From NCBI GenBank assembly GCA_019347775.1, contig JAHWKP010000031.1:1-13042 (forward strand): a DNA stretch of 13,042 bases. The letters are read 5' to 3'. Shown piece after piece: positions 7,153 to 12,622 of this stretch. How positions within the stretch are numbered: the stretch's first letter is position 1; every line of letters starts with the position of its first letter. The notes beneath the pieces were generated by a model, which made no database searches, was not told the origin of the DNA, and was given only the letters and a program-made list of their open reading frames with translations. The DNA comes from Actinomycetota bacterium (GTDB lineage: Bacteria; Actinomycetota; Acidimicrobiia; Acidimicrobiales; JAHWKP01). The position numbers were made by a program, and so were the translations under genes.

Positions 7153-8157
7153 TTAGGAGCCCTCCGTTGACCCGGCATTGACGGCCGCGCCGATACGCGC
7201 CGGCACGTCCGACTCGGCCATCTCGTGGGCGACTTTGAGGGCATTGACGATCGCCCGGGGCGAGGAAGACCCGTGCCCGATGACGCACACCCCTGCCACG
7301 CCTACGAGGAGCGCTCCCCCGGTAGTTTCCGGATCGAGTTTCTCGGCGAGAGGTGCCAGCACATCCAGCAACGGCCCTGAAACGGCCGCGGCTTCGTCGG
7401 TCGCTGTGAGGGCCGAGAACACCTGAGAGGCCATGAACCGCAGTGACCCTTCCAGTGTCTTGAGGGCGACGTTGCCCGTGAATCCATCCGTGATGACCAC
7501 GTCGACCGCTTCGGACAGAAGGTCGCGTCCCTCGACGTTGCCGATGAACTCGATGGTCGGGTCGGCTGAGAGCAGTCCGTAGACCTCCTTGGTCAAGGAC
7601 GTCCCCTTCGCCGGCTCCTCGCCGATCGACAGGAGCCCGACCTTGGGGCGTTCGATCCCATAACGGGCCACGGCGAGCGTGGAGCCCATCCTGGCGAACT
7701 GGCCCAGCCAGGCGGGCTGGCATTCGGCATTGGCACCGGCGTCGAGAAGCAACGTCGGTGTCGACCCCGGAATGGGGATGGGCGTGGCGATGGCCGGTCG
7801 GGACACCCCCGGTAGGCGGCCCATACGCAGCAGGGCGGAGGCCGCGGTCGCCCCGGTGTTTCCGGCGCTGACCATCGCCGATGCCTTGCCGTCGCGCACC
7901 GCCTCGGCGGCGCGCACGAGTGAGGAGTCCTTCTTGGTCCGCACGGCGCGGGCGCCGTCGTCGCCCATCTCGATGACCTCGGAGGCGGCCAGGATTTCGA
8001 GGTCGCCGGTGTTCAGCCCGGCGAGATCGTCGGGGCGGCCGACGAGCACCACCGGGATCCCGTGGAGTTCGGCTGCCTCGACTGCTCCGGCGACGATCTC
8101 GGCCGGCGCCTTGTCTCCCCCCATCGCGTCCAACGCGACAGGCAACGAGGGGGCCAA
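7153..8157 (-). CDS. plsX: Phosphate acyltransferase PlsX
   Basis: PlsX is a peripheral membrane enzyme that converts acyl-ACP and phosphate to acyl-phosphate, the donor that PlsY uses to start glycerophospholipid synthesis. The protein begins MAPSLPVALDAMGGDKAP, with the near-invariant ALDAMGGD block, followed by typical family segments such as MVSAGNTGATAASALLRMGRLPGV, given here only in part (SAGNTGA), then IGEEPAKGT, GNVEGRD and VTDGFTGNV. The length of 334 residues is normal. The longest start is TTG 8157..8155, only 4 nt after the rpmF stop, with an AGAGG element abutting it. A second in-frame TTG at 8145 would give MPVALDAMGGD, a better match to family length, with that element 12 nt away; I cannot decide between them. 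It lies between rpmF and acpP. Confidence 0.95.
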   Translation of the reverse strand: MAPSLPVALDAMGGDKAPAEIVAGAVEAAELHGIPVVLVGRPDDLAGLNTGDLEILAASEVIEMGDDGARAVRTKKDSSLVRAAEAVRDGKASAMVSAGNTGATAASALLRMGRLPGVSRPAIATPIPIPGSTPTLLLDAGANAECQPAWLGQFARMGSTLAVARYGIERPKVGLLSIGEEPAKGTSLTKEVYGLLSADPTIEFIGNVEGRDLLSEAVDVVITDGFTGNVALKTLEGSLRFMASQVFSALTATDEAAAVSGPLLDVLAPLAEKLDPETTGGALLVGVAGVCVIGHGSSSPRAIVNALKVAHEMAESDVPARIGAAVNAGSTEGS

Positions 8158-8161
8158 CCTC

Positions 8162-8341
8162 TTACTCGACGTCGATGGCTACGCGGCCCTTGTACCAGCC
8201 GCAGTTGGAGCACACCACGTGGGGCAGCTTGTCTCGGCGGCACTGCGGGCAGACGCTCTTGGGCGCCTCCTCGAGACGCCACGCGGAAGCGCGCCGGCTG
8301 CGGCTCTTGGACTTCGACTTCTTCTTCTTGGGGACTGCCAT
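8162..8341 (-). CDS. rpmF: 50S ribosomal protein L32
   Basis: L32 is a small protein of the large ribosomal subunit. The 59-residue product begins MAVPKKKKSKSKSRSRR, the basic N-terminus of the family, and carries a four-cysteine zinc ribbon: C31, C34, C44 and C47 (VCPQC and VCSNC). It is therefore the zinc-binding form rather than the cysteine-free paralogue some bacteria make under zinc limitation. The ATG has a good Shine-Dalgarno (AGGAG) about 6 nt upstream. It starts 22 nt after the yceD stop and ends 4 nt before the first possible plsX start, so the yceD-rpmF-plsX linkage known from many bacteria is intact. Confidence 0.97.
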   Translation of the reverse strand: MAVPKKKKSKSKSRSRRASAWRLEEAPKSVCPQCRRDKLPHVVCSNCGWYKGRVAIDVE

Positions 8342-8363
8342 GTCTCGCTCCTGTTGCCGCTGG

Positions 8364-8903
8364 TCAGCTGTCTTTTAGCGCGTCGAGGGCGGCCCACCGC
8401 TCGTCTCGCACCGTCGTATCGCATCCGCAGTCACCTTCGTTGCGGTCGGCCCCACACACCGGACAAAGCCCGGCGCAGTCTTCTGCACAGAGCGGAGCCT
8501 GAGGTAGGGCCAGCAGTACGGCGTCACGCGCCAGCGGCTCCAGGTCGACCTGATCGCCGAGAAGAGGATAGATCTCCTGGTCATCGGGCGTTGCCTCCCG
8601 CTCCTCACCGCCCGAAGCAGAGGGAGATTCGAACAGTTCACGTACTGGGGCGGTGACACTTCCGACGATTGGTCGCAGGCAGCGCGAGCACTCGGCCGTC
8701 CAGGGCGCTCGGACCTCGCCGGTGGCTACGAGCGAGCGGTCGTCCATGGCCTCGATGACCACGTCCACGGCCACGTCGGAGTCCGCCGGCACGACCGAAC
8801 CGAGCACTCCGAGGGCGACGAGCGGCGTCGCCCGCTGCTCGTGCAGGCGTATACCGGGGTCGCGGAGAAGGCGGCCTACGTCTACGACAAGGGGGCGGGA
8901 CAC
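8364..8903 (-). CDS. yceD: YceD/DUF177 family protein
   Basis: Members of this family are encoded next to rpmF and have been linked to 23S rRNA accumulation; the bacterial and plant proteins are thought to act in large-subunit rRNA maturation. The 179-residue protein has the two expected cysteine clusters: C72 and C75 (ECSRC) in the centre, and a C-terminal group C139, C143, C147, C150, C159 and C161 (LCAEDCAGLCPVCG), probably metal-binding. The start is GTG 8903..8901, with GAAGGG directly before it; a 7-bp hairpin ends 12 nt upstream. The stop is 22 nt before rpmF. The family assignment is firm, while the molecular role remains poorly defined. Confidence 0.9.
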   Translation of the reverse strand: MSRPLVVDVGRLLRDPGIRLHEQRATPLVALGVLGSVVPADSDVAVDVVIEAMDDRSLVATGEVRAPWTAECSRCLRPIVGSVTAPVRELFESPSASGGEEREATPDDQEIYPLLGDQVDLEPLARDAVLLALPQAPLCAEDCAGLCPVCGADRNEGDCGCDTTVRDERWAALDALKDS

Positions 8904-8915
8904 CCCTTCAGGTTA

Positions 8916-8933
8916 CGAAGGCTTGTGCCTTCG
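8916..8933 (-). promoter_or_regulatory. Hairpin in the yceD leader
   Basis: CGAAGGC (8916-8922) and GCCTTCG (8927-8933) form a perfect 7-bp stem with a 4-nt loop. On the minus strand it ends 12 nt before the yceD GTG. It lies in the 63-nt gap after the coiled-coil gene, one of the longest in the cluster. No U-tract follows. It may be a stability or processing element, or weak attenuation between the upstream genes and yceD-rpmF. The stem is seen directly and the role is inferred. Confidence 0.4.
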
Positions 8934-8966
8934 ATGTTCCGCCTTCTGAGGGCGCCGTGTAAGTAC

Positions 8967-9512
8967 CTACGCCCGGTCCTGGTCGAAGAAGGTGGCCGAC
9001 TCGACGGACTCTTCCTCGGCTTCCCGCGGGACGGAAGGACTCAGCTGTAGCCGCTGTCGTCCGGCTTGCACCTGTTTGTAGATGCGATCGATCTCGATCT
9101 CGAGCTTGGCGAGGCGACGGTCGCAGTAGTCGTCGGCCTCCATGCGCAACTTGCGGGACTCGGCCTCGGCCTCGTCGACGGCGCGCTGCGCGGCGAACTT
9201 TGCTTCTCGGACGATGTCGGTGCGCTGCACCATCGCCTCGGCCCGGGCCCTCGCCGCCTCGATGATCTGGTCGCCCTCACGTCGAGCCCGAGCTAGGTAC
9301 TCGTCGCGCTCGCGCAGCATCCAGCGGGCCTTGCGCAGCTCTTCGGGCAGACGCTGGAGGGCTGCGTCGAGTAGGTCGGTGAACTCGTCCTTGGCGATGA
9401 GGACCGACGCCGACAGCGGCATGGATTTGGCGTTGTGGACGAGATCTGCAAGCTGACGCAGGAGCGACTCGGTATCGCCGCCGCCGGGCGCGGCCGGAGC
9501 GTGTTCGCTCAA
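8967..9512 (-). CDS. DivIVA-like coiled-coil protein (Rv2927c-type)
   Basis: The 181-residue protein is mostly alpha-helical and charged, with a long coiled coil at about 60-150 rich in Ala, Glu and Arg (EELRKARWMLRERDEYLARA and following). No signal peptide or membrane helix is visible. Position next to yceD matches mycobacterial Rv2927c, a conserved protein described as DivIVA-like; a role in pole or septum organisation or envelope growth is plausible but not shown here. I chose TTG 9512..9510 because it overlaps the coaD stop in a TTGA junction, has a Shine-Dalgarno (AGAGGG) about 6 nt upstream and gives the family length. The same frame is open back to 10460, but that stretch is antisense-like shadow over coaD and rsmD. 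The overlap points to coupling with coaD. Confidence 0.8.
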   Translation of the reverse strand: MSEHAPAAPGGGDTESLLRQLADLVHNAKSMPLSASVLIAKDEFTDLLDAALQRLPEELRKARWMLRERDEYLARARREGDQIIEAARARAEAMVQRTDIVREAKFAAQRAVDEAEAESRKLRMEADDYCDRRLAKLEIEIDRIYKQVQAGRQRLQLSPSVPREAEEESVESATFFDQDRA

Positions 9513-10015
9513 CTTGATCCCTCTTTGTCGGAACCGGGTCCATAGATCTCCTGGAGGCGGCGGGCAACGGGAGGCGGAACCATCGAGGCGAGTTCGGCGA
9601 CCCGGCCGCCCCGTGCGAACTCCTTCAGGTATTTGGACGCTAGGAACGACTCGGAAGAGGTGGCAGGTACGAAGAGTGTGTCGATACCGGACATCCGGTA
9701 GTTCATCTGCGCCATCTGCAGCTCGTTCTCCAGGTCCGATACCGCGCGCAGGCCCTTGACGATGGCGGTGGCGCGGATCTCGCCGGCGAGTTCGACGACC
9801 AGGCCGGAAAACGAACGCGAAGTGACGTTGTCGAATTCTTCGAGGCATTCCTTGAGCATCAACTCTCGGTCCTCGAGGCTGAAGAGGGGCTCCTTGCCCG
9901 GGTTCCGCACTGCAGCCACGACGACTTTGTCGAAGTGCCGGGCAGCCAGCCGCACGACAGCGAGATGGCCGTTGTGGAACGGGTCGAACGAGCCGGGAAT
10001 GAGCGCGACCTTCAT
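9509..10015 (-). CDS. coaD: Phosphopantetheine adenylyltransferase
   Basis: CoaD transfers AMP from ATP to 4'-phosphopantetheine to give dephospho-CoA, the penultimate step of CoA synthesis. The 168-residue protein carries the nucleotidyltransferase motif HNGH at 14-17 after PGSFDPF, the substrate-binding block ATAIVKGLR at 82-90, and ELQMAQMN at 98-105. The ATP-phosphate loop, usually ISSSxVKE in this family, reads LASKYLKE here (about 125-132), so two of the three usual serines are replaced. The C-terminus is slightly long and polar. The ATG overlaps the rsmD stop in an ATGA junction, and the stop overlaps the TTG of the coiled-coil gene. Confidence 0.96.
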   Translation of the reverse strand: MKVALIPGSFDPFHNGHLAVVRLAARHFDKVVVAAVRNPGKEPLFSLEDRELMLKECLEEFDNVTSRSFSGLVVELAGEIRATAIVKGLRAVSDLENELQMAQMNYRMSGIDTLFVPATSSESFLASKYLKEFARGGRVAELASMVPPPVARRLQEIYGPGSDKEGSS

Positions 10016-10590
10016 CGGGTCTCGGCCTTATCGCTCTCGGCGCACGGGTGGTTACAAGGCACGACCAGGGTGACCACGGTAGTTCCGTAGCGCTTAGAAC
10101 GGACGGAACGCCAGGCCTTGGGGAGTTCAAGCTCGGAACCTGCCTCGAGTACCGCCATGCCGTGCTCTGCCATGTGGTCACGAAGGCTGACGAGCAATTC
10201 CTCCCATCCGTCAAAGCGATAGGGCGGGTCAGCGAGGACCAAGTCCCAGGTCTGGTAGCCGACGGGCAGCCGCGAGATCCAAGTCTCGACCGGCGCCGCC
10301 ACAACCCGGCCGCCCTCCATGCCAGTTGCCTCGAGGTTGGCCTCGATCGTCGCCACCGCCGTGCGGTCGCGGTCAACGAAGGTGACCTCGCTGGCACCCC
10401 GGGACAAGGCTTCGATTCCGAGCGCACCCGACCCGGCGAAGAGGTCCAGGACCCGAGCACCCTCCAGGTCCATCCGGCTGGCTATGGCGTTGAAGACCGC
10501 CTCGCGCACGGCGTCCGAGGTGGGCCGGGTCTGTTCGCCGGGCGGGACCTTGAGCTTGCGGCCCCCGGCCTCTCCGCCGATCACTCTCAC
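10012..10590 (-). CDS. rsmD: 16S rRNA (guanine-966 N2) methyltransferase RsmD
   Basis: RsmD methylates G966 of 16S rRNA, in the 30S head near the P site, using S-adenosylmethionine. The 192-residue protein begins MRVIGGEAGGRKLKVP, the typical family start, and has the SAM-binding motif DLFAGSGALGIE at 49-60, the acidic motif FVDRD at 71-75, and the catalytic DPPY at 121-124. The start is GTG 10590..10588. It is the first gene of the minus-strand cluster and has no Shine-Dalgarno; a TAACTT box 6 nt upstream suggests a leaderless mRNA. The stop overlaps coaD by 4 nt, and rsmD-coaD pairing is common in bacteria. Confidence 0.96.
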   Translation of the reverse strand: MRVIGGEAGGRKLKVPPGEQTRPTSDAVREAVFNAIASRMDLEGARVLDLFAGSGALGIEALSRGASEVTFVDRDRTAVATIEANLEATGMEGGRVVAAPVETWISRLPVGYQTWDLVLADPPYRFDGWEELLVSLRDHMAEHGMAVLEAGSELELPKAWRSVRSKRYGTTVVTLVVPCNHPCAESDKAETR

Positions 10591-10596
10591 CTACAC

Positions 10597-10602
10597 AAGT
10601 TA
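10597..10602 (-). promoter_or_regulatory. Candidate -10 box for a leaderless rsmD transcript
   Basis: On the minus strand TAACTT, a TAnnnT-type -10 hexamer, is followed by 6 nt and then the rsmD GTG. That spacing places the transcription start on the GTG itself, the arrangement typical of leaderless actinobacterial mRNAs. No Shine-Dalgarno is present and no clear -35 is visible. The whole gap to the divergent thioesterase gene is only 23 bp, so this promoter would extend into that gene's 5' end. Confidence 0.45.
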
Positions 10603-10613
10603 CGGTCGCCGCC

Positions 10614-11018
10614 ATGAGCGGGTGTTACGGGTGTGACGCTGACAACCCGGTCGGGTTGAAGCTGCTGGTCGAACAGGTGCCGAACGAACCGCGAGTGAGC
10701 GGCCAATGGCTGCCGGCGAAGGAGTTCCAGGGGCCGCCGAAGCATCTGCACGGCGGCGTTGCCTCGACGGTCCTCGACGAGGCCATGGCGAGGCTCGCCC
10801 ACGTGCTCGACGGCCAGCACTCCGTCACCGCCACGCTCAACGTCCGCTTTCGAAAGCCGGTGCCGTTGGACGGGCGGCCGCTCACCGTCGAAGCGTGGAG
10901 GGAGAGTGACCCCGCACCAGCGGCCCGCCGACACCGGTTGTTCGGAAGGATTTCGCTCGCCGACGGCACCCCCGCCGTCGAAGCCGAAGGCCTATTCGTG
11001 AGGTTGCCTCCGGAGTAA
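10614..11018 (+). CDS. PaaI-family hotdog-fold thioesterase
   Basis: Proteins of this family hydrolyse acyl-CoA or aryl-CoA thioesters; the substrate cannot be read from the sequence. The 134-residue protein starts MSGCYGCDADNPVGLKL, the cysteine- and Asn-Pro-containing opening seen in many PaaI-like thioesterases. It has the hotdog helix motif HGGVASTVLDEAM at 46-58, with the active-site region HGG and the acidic DEAM, then the long beta-strand TATLNVRFRKPVPL. It is divergent from rsmD across 23 bp, with no clear Shine-Dalgarno. Being next to coaD is suggestive of acyl-CoA metabolism, but it lies on the opposite strand and may be unrelated. Confidence 0.88.
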   Translation: MSGCYGCDADNPVGLKLLVEQVPNEPRVSGQWLPAKEFQGPPKHLHGGVASTVLDEAMARLAHVLDGQHSVTATLNVRFRKPVPLDGRPLTVEAWRESDPAPAARRHRLFGRISLADGTPAVEAEGLFVRLPPE

Positions 11019-11033
11019 GCGGGTCCGCGTTCA

Positions 11034-11087
11034 TGCACTTCGCGCCCCTAATCGGCGCATCTGACCGCTTCAGGGGCGCTAAGTGCA
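11034..11087. repeat. Long imperfect inverted repeat between convergent genes
   Basis: TGCACTTCGCGCCCCT (11034-11049) and AGGGGCGCTAAGTGCA (11072-11087) are complementary at 15 of 16 positions, around a 22-nt loop that itself holds CGG/CCG. It lies between the ends of the thioesterase gene (+) and the unknown anchored protein (-). A bidirectional transcription terminator is plausible from position, but there is no T-tract on either side. The near-identical arms also resemble a dispersed palindromic (REP-like) element; copy number elsewhere would tell. Confidence 0.6.
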
Positions 11088-11134
11088 CACCGAACGAACG
11101 GCGAGGTCGCAGAACTGCGGCGGCTCCGCTTTTA

Positions 11135-11638
11135 CTAGTGGTGCCCTGTATCAGGTCGCCGGATCTTCATTCCGGGATGGTCGGCGTCGCCTTGACTCCC
11201 GATCGTGTCCGAGAACGAACCGCCGTCCTTGTCGACGAGCACTCGAATGCGGTTCATCGGCGGGCCCTCATAGCCCGGCGGCACTGACGGGTAATAGCCC
11301 TCGTCACGGTCGAAATAACAAACGAAAATCGGCATCGAGCGTCCTACCGCCAGCTCCTCCTCGATGAAGGAGTTGAGGCTCTTCGGCTCTTCCGGAGGGC
11401 CTTCGAGCATCCAGTCGGCATAATCTCCCGCCGTAGTGTCGAACGCGGCCCTCAAGGCCGCGTCGTCGCCGGCCTGGTCCACCCCATGAGCCCGGCACAT
11501 TTGCAGAGCCTGTTCGGAGTCGATCCATTCTTCACGAGGCACCGACGGGGCCGGCTCACGCGTCAGGACCGCCACCACGGACAGCGAAAGCAAAGCCCCG
11601 ATGGCCGCCGCCACTCCGAGTTCGACGAAGCGGCGCAT
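11135..11638 (-). CDS. Membrane-anchored or secreted protein of unknown function
   Basis: I do not recognise this 167-residue protein. It begins MRRF and has one hydrophobic segment at about 7-25 (LGVAAAIGALLSLSVVAVL), consistent with a signal anchor or a signal peptide without a lipobox cysteine, followed by an acidic, proline-rich extracytoplasmic domain with two cysteines (C48, C107). The C-terminal half contains the aromatic and glycine-rich stretch FVCYFDRDEGYYPSVPPGYE. The ATG at 11638 is chosen because it puts the arginines directly before the hydrophobic segment; a TTG at 11653 would add five residues. It diverges from padR and shares its intergenic region, so the PadR protein could regulate it. 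It converges on the thioesterase gene. Confidence 0.65.
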   Translation of the reverse strand: MRRFVELGVAAAIGALLSLSVVAVLTREPAPSVPREEWIDSEQALQMCRAHGVDQAGDDAALRAAFDTTAGDYADWMLEGPPEEPKSLNSFIEEELAVGRSMPIFVCYFDRDEGYYPSVPPGYEGPPMNRIRVLVDKDGGSFSDTIGSQGDADHPGMKIRRPDTGHH

Positions 11639-11686
11639 GCATCCAGTGTGCAAGCGAACGCCGCCTAACGGACGGCAGGACGGTCG

Positions 11687-11715
11687 TTGACAGTTCGTAA
11701 GAGGTTCGATAGTCT
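11687..11715 (+). promoter_or_regulatory. Sigma-70-type promoter of the padR operon
   Basis: A perfect -35 TTGACA (11687-11692) is separated by exactly 17 nt from the -10 hexamer TAGTCT (11710-11715). The predicted start lies near 11722, about 50 nt before the padR GTG. This is the clearest consensus promoter in the window. The -10 is overlapped by the left arm of a perfect inverted repeat, which suggests repression at this site. Confidence 0.7.
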
Positions 11716-11734
11716 ACGTAAGTAGTTCGTAGAC
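11712..11734. promoter_or_regulatory. Putative PadR operator
   Basis: GTCTACG (11712-11718) and CGTAGAC (11728-11734) form a perfect 7-9-7 inverted repeat covering the end of the -10 and the expected transcription start. In addition AGTTCGTA occurs at 11692-11699 and again at 11724-11731, 32 bp apart. PadR proteins usually repress their own promoter by binding dyads of this size, so autoregulation is the likely role. It differs from the ATGT-N8-ACAT type known for Bacillus PadR. Confidence 0.55.
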
Positions 11735-11758
11735 GACGACGGCGACGGCGACGACGAC
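11732..11758 (+). repeat. GAC/GGC trinucleotide tract in the padR leader
   Basis: Nine consecutive triplets of the form GAC or GGC (three GAC, GGC, GAC, GGC, three GAC) lie between the inverted repeat and the padR Shine-Dalgarno, in the predicted 5' leader. It is a short low-complexity tract. A change in length would move the operator relative to the start codon. No function is shown. Confidence 0.5.
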
Positions 11759-11771
11759 TGGAGCGCGGTGC

Positions 11772-12248
11772 GTGGCGACGAGGGAGCGGGTTCAATTCTT
11801 CATGCCGGGAGAGCTCCCGCTTGTGATCCTGGCCTTGCTCGACCTGCGCCCCATGAACGGCTCGGAATTGATGGGCGAGCTCGAGCGGCTCTTCGGCCCC
11901 CGCTACCGCGCTTCACCCGGCAGCGTCTATCCCGCGTTGAACGCGCTCGACGACGAGAAGCTGGTCCGCAGCGCGGATGTTCGAGGGTCCAAGTCTTGGG
12001 AGCTCACCCCATCCGGCCGAAAAGTTCTCGGTCAGCGACGGCGCCAACTGGCTGCAGTGGAAACCCGCACCGGGGCGCGGTTGGGGGCCGACGGCAGCCT
12101 CGAGCCCGCGCTCGAGCGTTTCGTCCACCAGGTGTTGCCTCTCAACGGTCTGGTCGATCCCGACAAGGCCCAACTCGTCCTCGAGCGCGCCGTGCTCGAA
12201 CTCGAATCACTAAAGGAGATAGGAGATGACGATGGCCAAGGAAGCTGA
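11772..12248 (+). CDS. PadR-family transcriptional regulator
   Basis: PadR proteins are dimeric winged-helix repressors, often sensing small ligands and controlling neighbouring membrane or efflux genes. The 158-residue protein has the family winged helix at about 11-85: LPLVILALL, the NGSELMGELE helix, the recognition helix SPGSVYPALNALDDEKLV, and the wing SWELTPSGRKVL. The C-terminal half (about 90-150) is a helical dimerisation region. The start is GTG 11772, with GGAG about 9 nt upstream; an ATG at 11802 would still keep the DNA-binding domain. The end overlaps the next gene by 23 nt, so the two are cotranscribed. The promoter and dyad upstream suggest autoregulation. Confidence 0.92.
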   Translation: MATRERVQFFMPGELPLVILALLDLRPMNGSELMGELERLFGPRYRASPGSVYPALNALDDEKLVRSADVRGSKSWELTPSGRKVLGQRRRQLAAVETRTGARLGADGSLEPALERFVHQVLPLNGLVDPDKAQLVLERAVLELESLKEIGDDDGQGS

Positions 12249-12570
12249 CAACGTCGCCGAGGGCGATGACCCGTTCAACCGGGCCCTAGCGCGTGAGCAG
12301 GCCTATAGGGAACGTCGCAGCCGGTCCGACATGTTCGGGTTCCCTTCCGCGCTATTTGGAACTTTTCGGTGGGTCGCGATCGGGTTCGTAGTCGCGTGGG
12401 GTGGACTCCTAGCCGTGCATTGGTCGTTACTCGGCGACCCCCGCTGGCTAGCGGTACTGCACACGATGGTCTACGGAGTCATCTGTTTGTATTTCGCAGC
12501 GATCGCCATCATGTTCACAGTCATACGCAAGAAGCCGGCAGCTTTCGGGCTGACGTCCGAGGACGACTGA
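12226..12570 (+). CDS. Two-helix membrane protein linked to padR
   Basis: The family is not recognised. The 114-residue protein has a charged cytoplasmic-type N-terminus (about 1-40, ending REQAYRERRSRSD), two hydrophobic helices at about 48-66 (FRWVAIGFVVAWGGLLAVH) and 76-100 (VLHTMVYGVICLYFAAIAIM within it), and a short charged C-terminus. With both ends predicted inside, it is a hairpin membrane protein. Two Shine-Dalgarno copies (AAAGGAG and AGGAG) serve two ATG codons, 12226 and 12232, each well spaced. It overlaps padR by 23 nt. In PadR operons the partner is often the regulated membrane protein, so this is its probable target; the cellular role is unknown. Confidence 0.75.
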   Translation: MTMAKEADNVAEGDDPFNRALAREQAYRERRSRSDMFGFPSALFGTFRWVAIGFVVAWGGLLAVHWSLLGDPRWLAVLHTMVYGVICLYFAAIAIMFTVIRKKPAAFGLTSEDD

Positions 12571-12582
12571 ACCTCTTCTGCG

Positions 12583-12588
12583 TAGGAT
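12583..12588 (+). promoter_or_regulatory. Possible -10 box before the GAF gene
   Basis: TAGGAT is a fair -10 hexamer lying 34 nt before the ATG of the GAF-domain gene, in the 52-nt gap after the two-helix membrane protein. I see no matching -35 at 16-18 nt. A G-rich run (GGGGCGGGG) just before the ATG may act as ribosome binding site. The call is weak. Confidence 0.25.
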
Positions 12589-12622
12589 CGCCCGCCGGGA
12601 CTCCAACACGGGGCGGGGTGCG

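Noticed and set aside
8967..10460. 497-codon open frame extending the coiled-coil gene upstream
   Set aside because: The upstream part overlaps coaD and rsmD entirely in another frame and is Arg/Pro/Ser-rich; the TTG at 9512 with Shine-Dalgarno gives the family length.
10625..11038. Minus-strand frame opposite the thioesterase gene
   Set aside because: No motif, and the plus-strand frame carries clear hotdog-fold motifs.
11117..11133. GCGG-CGGCT-CCGC followed by TTTT as an intrinsic terminator for the thioesterase gene
   Set aside because: The stem is only 4 bp and the T-run short; too weak to annotate.
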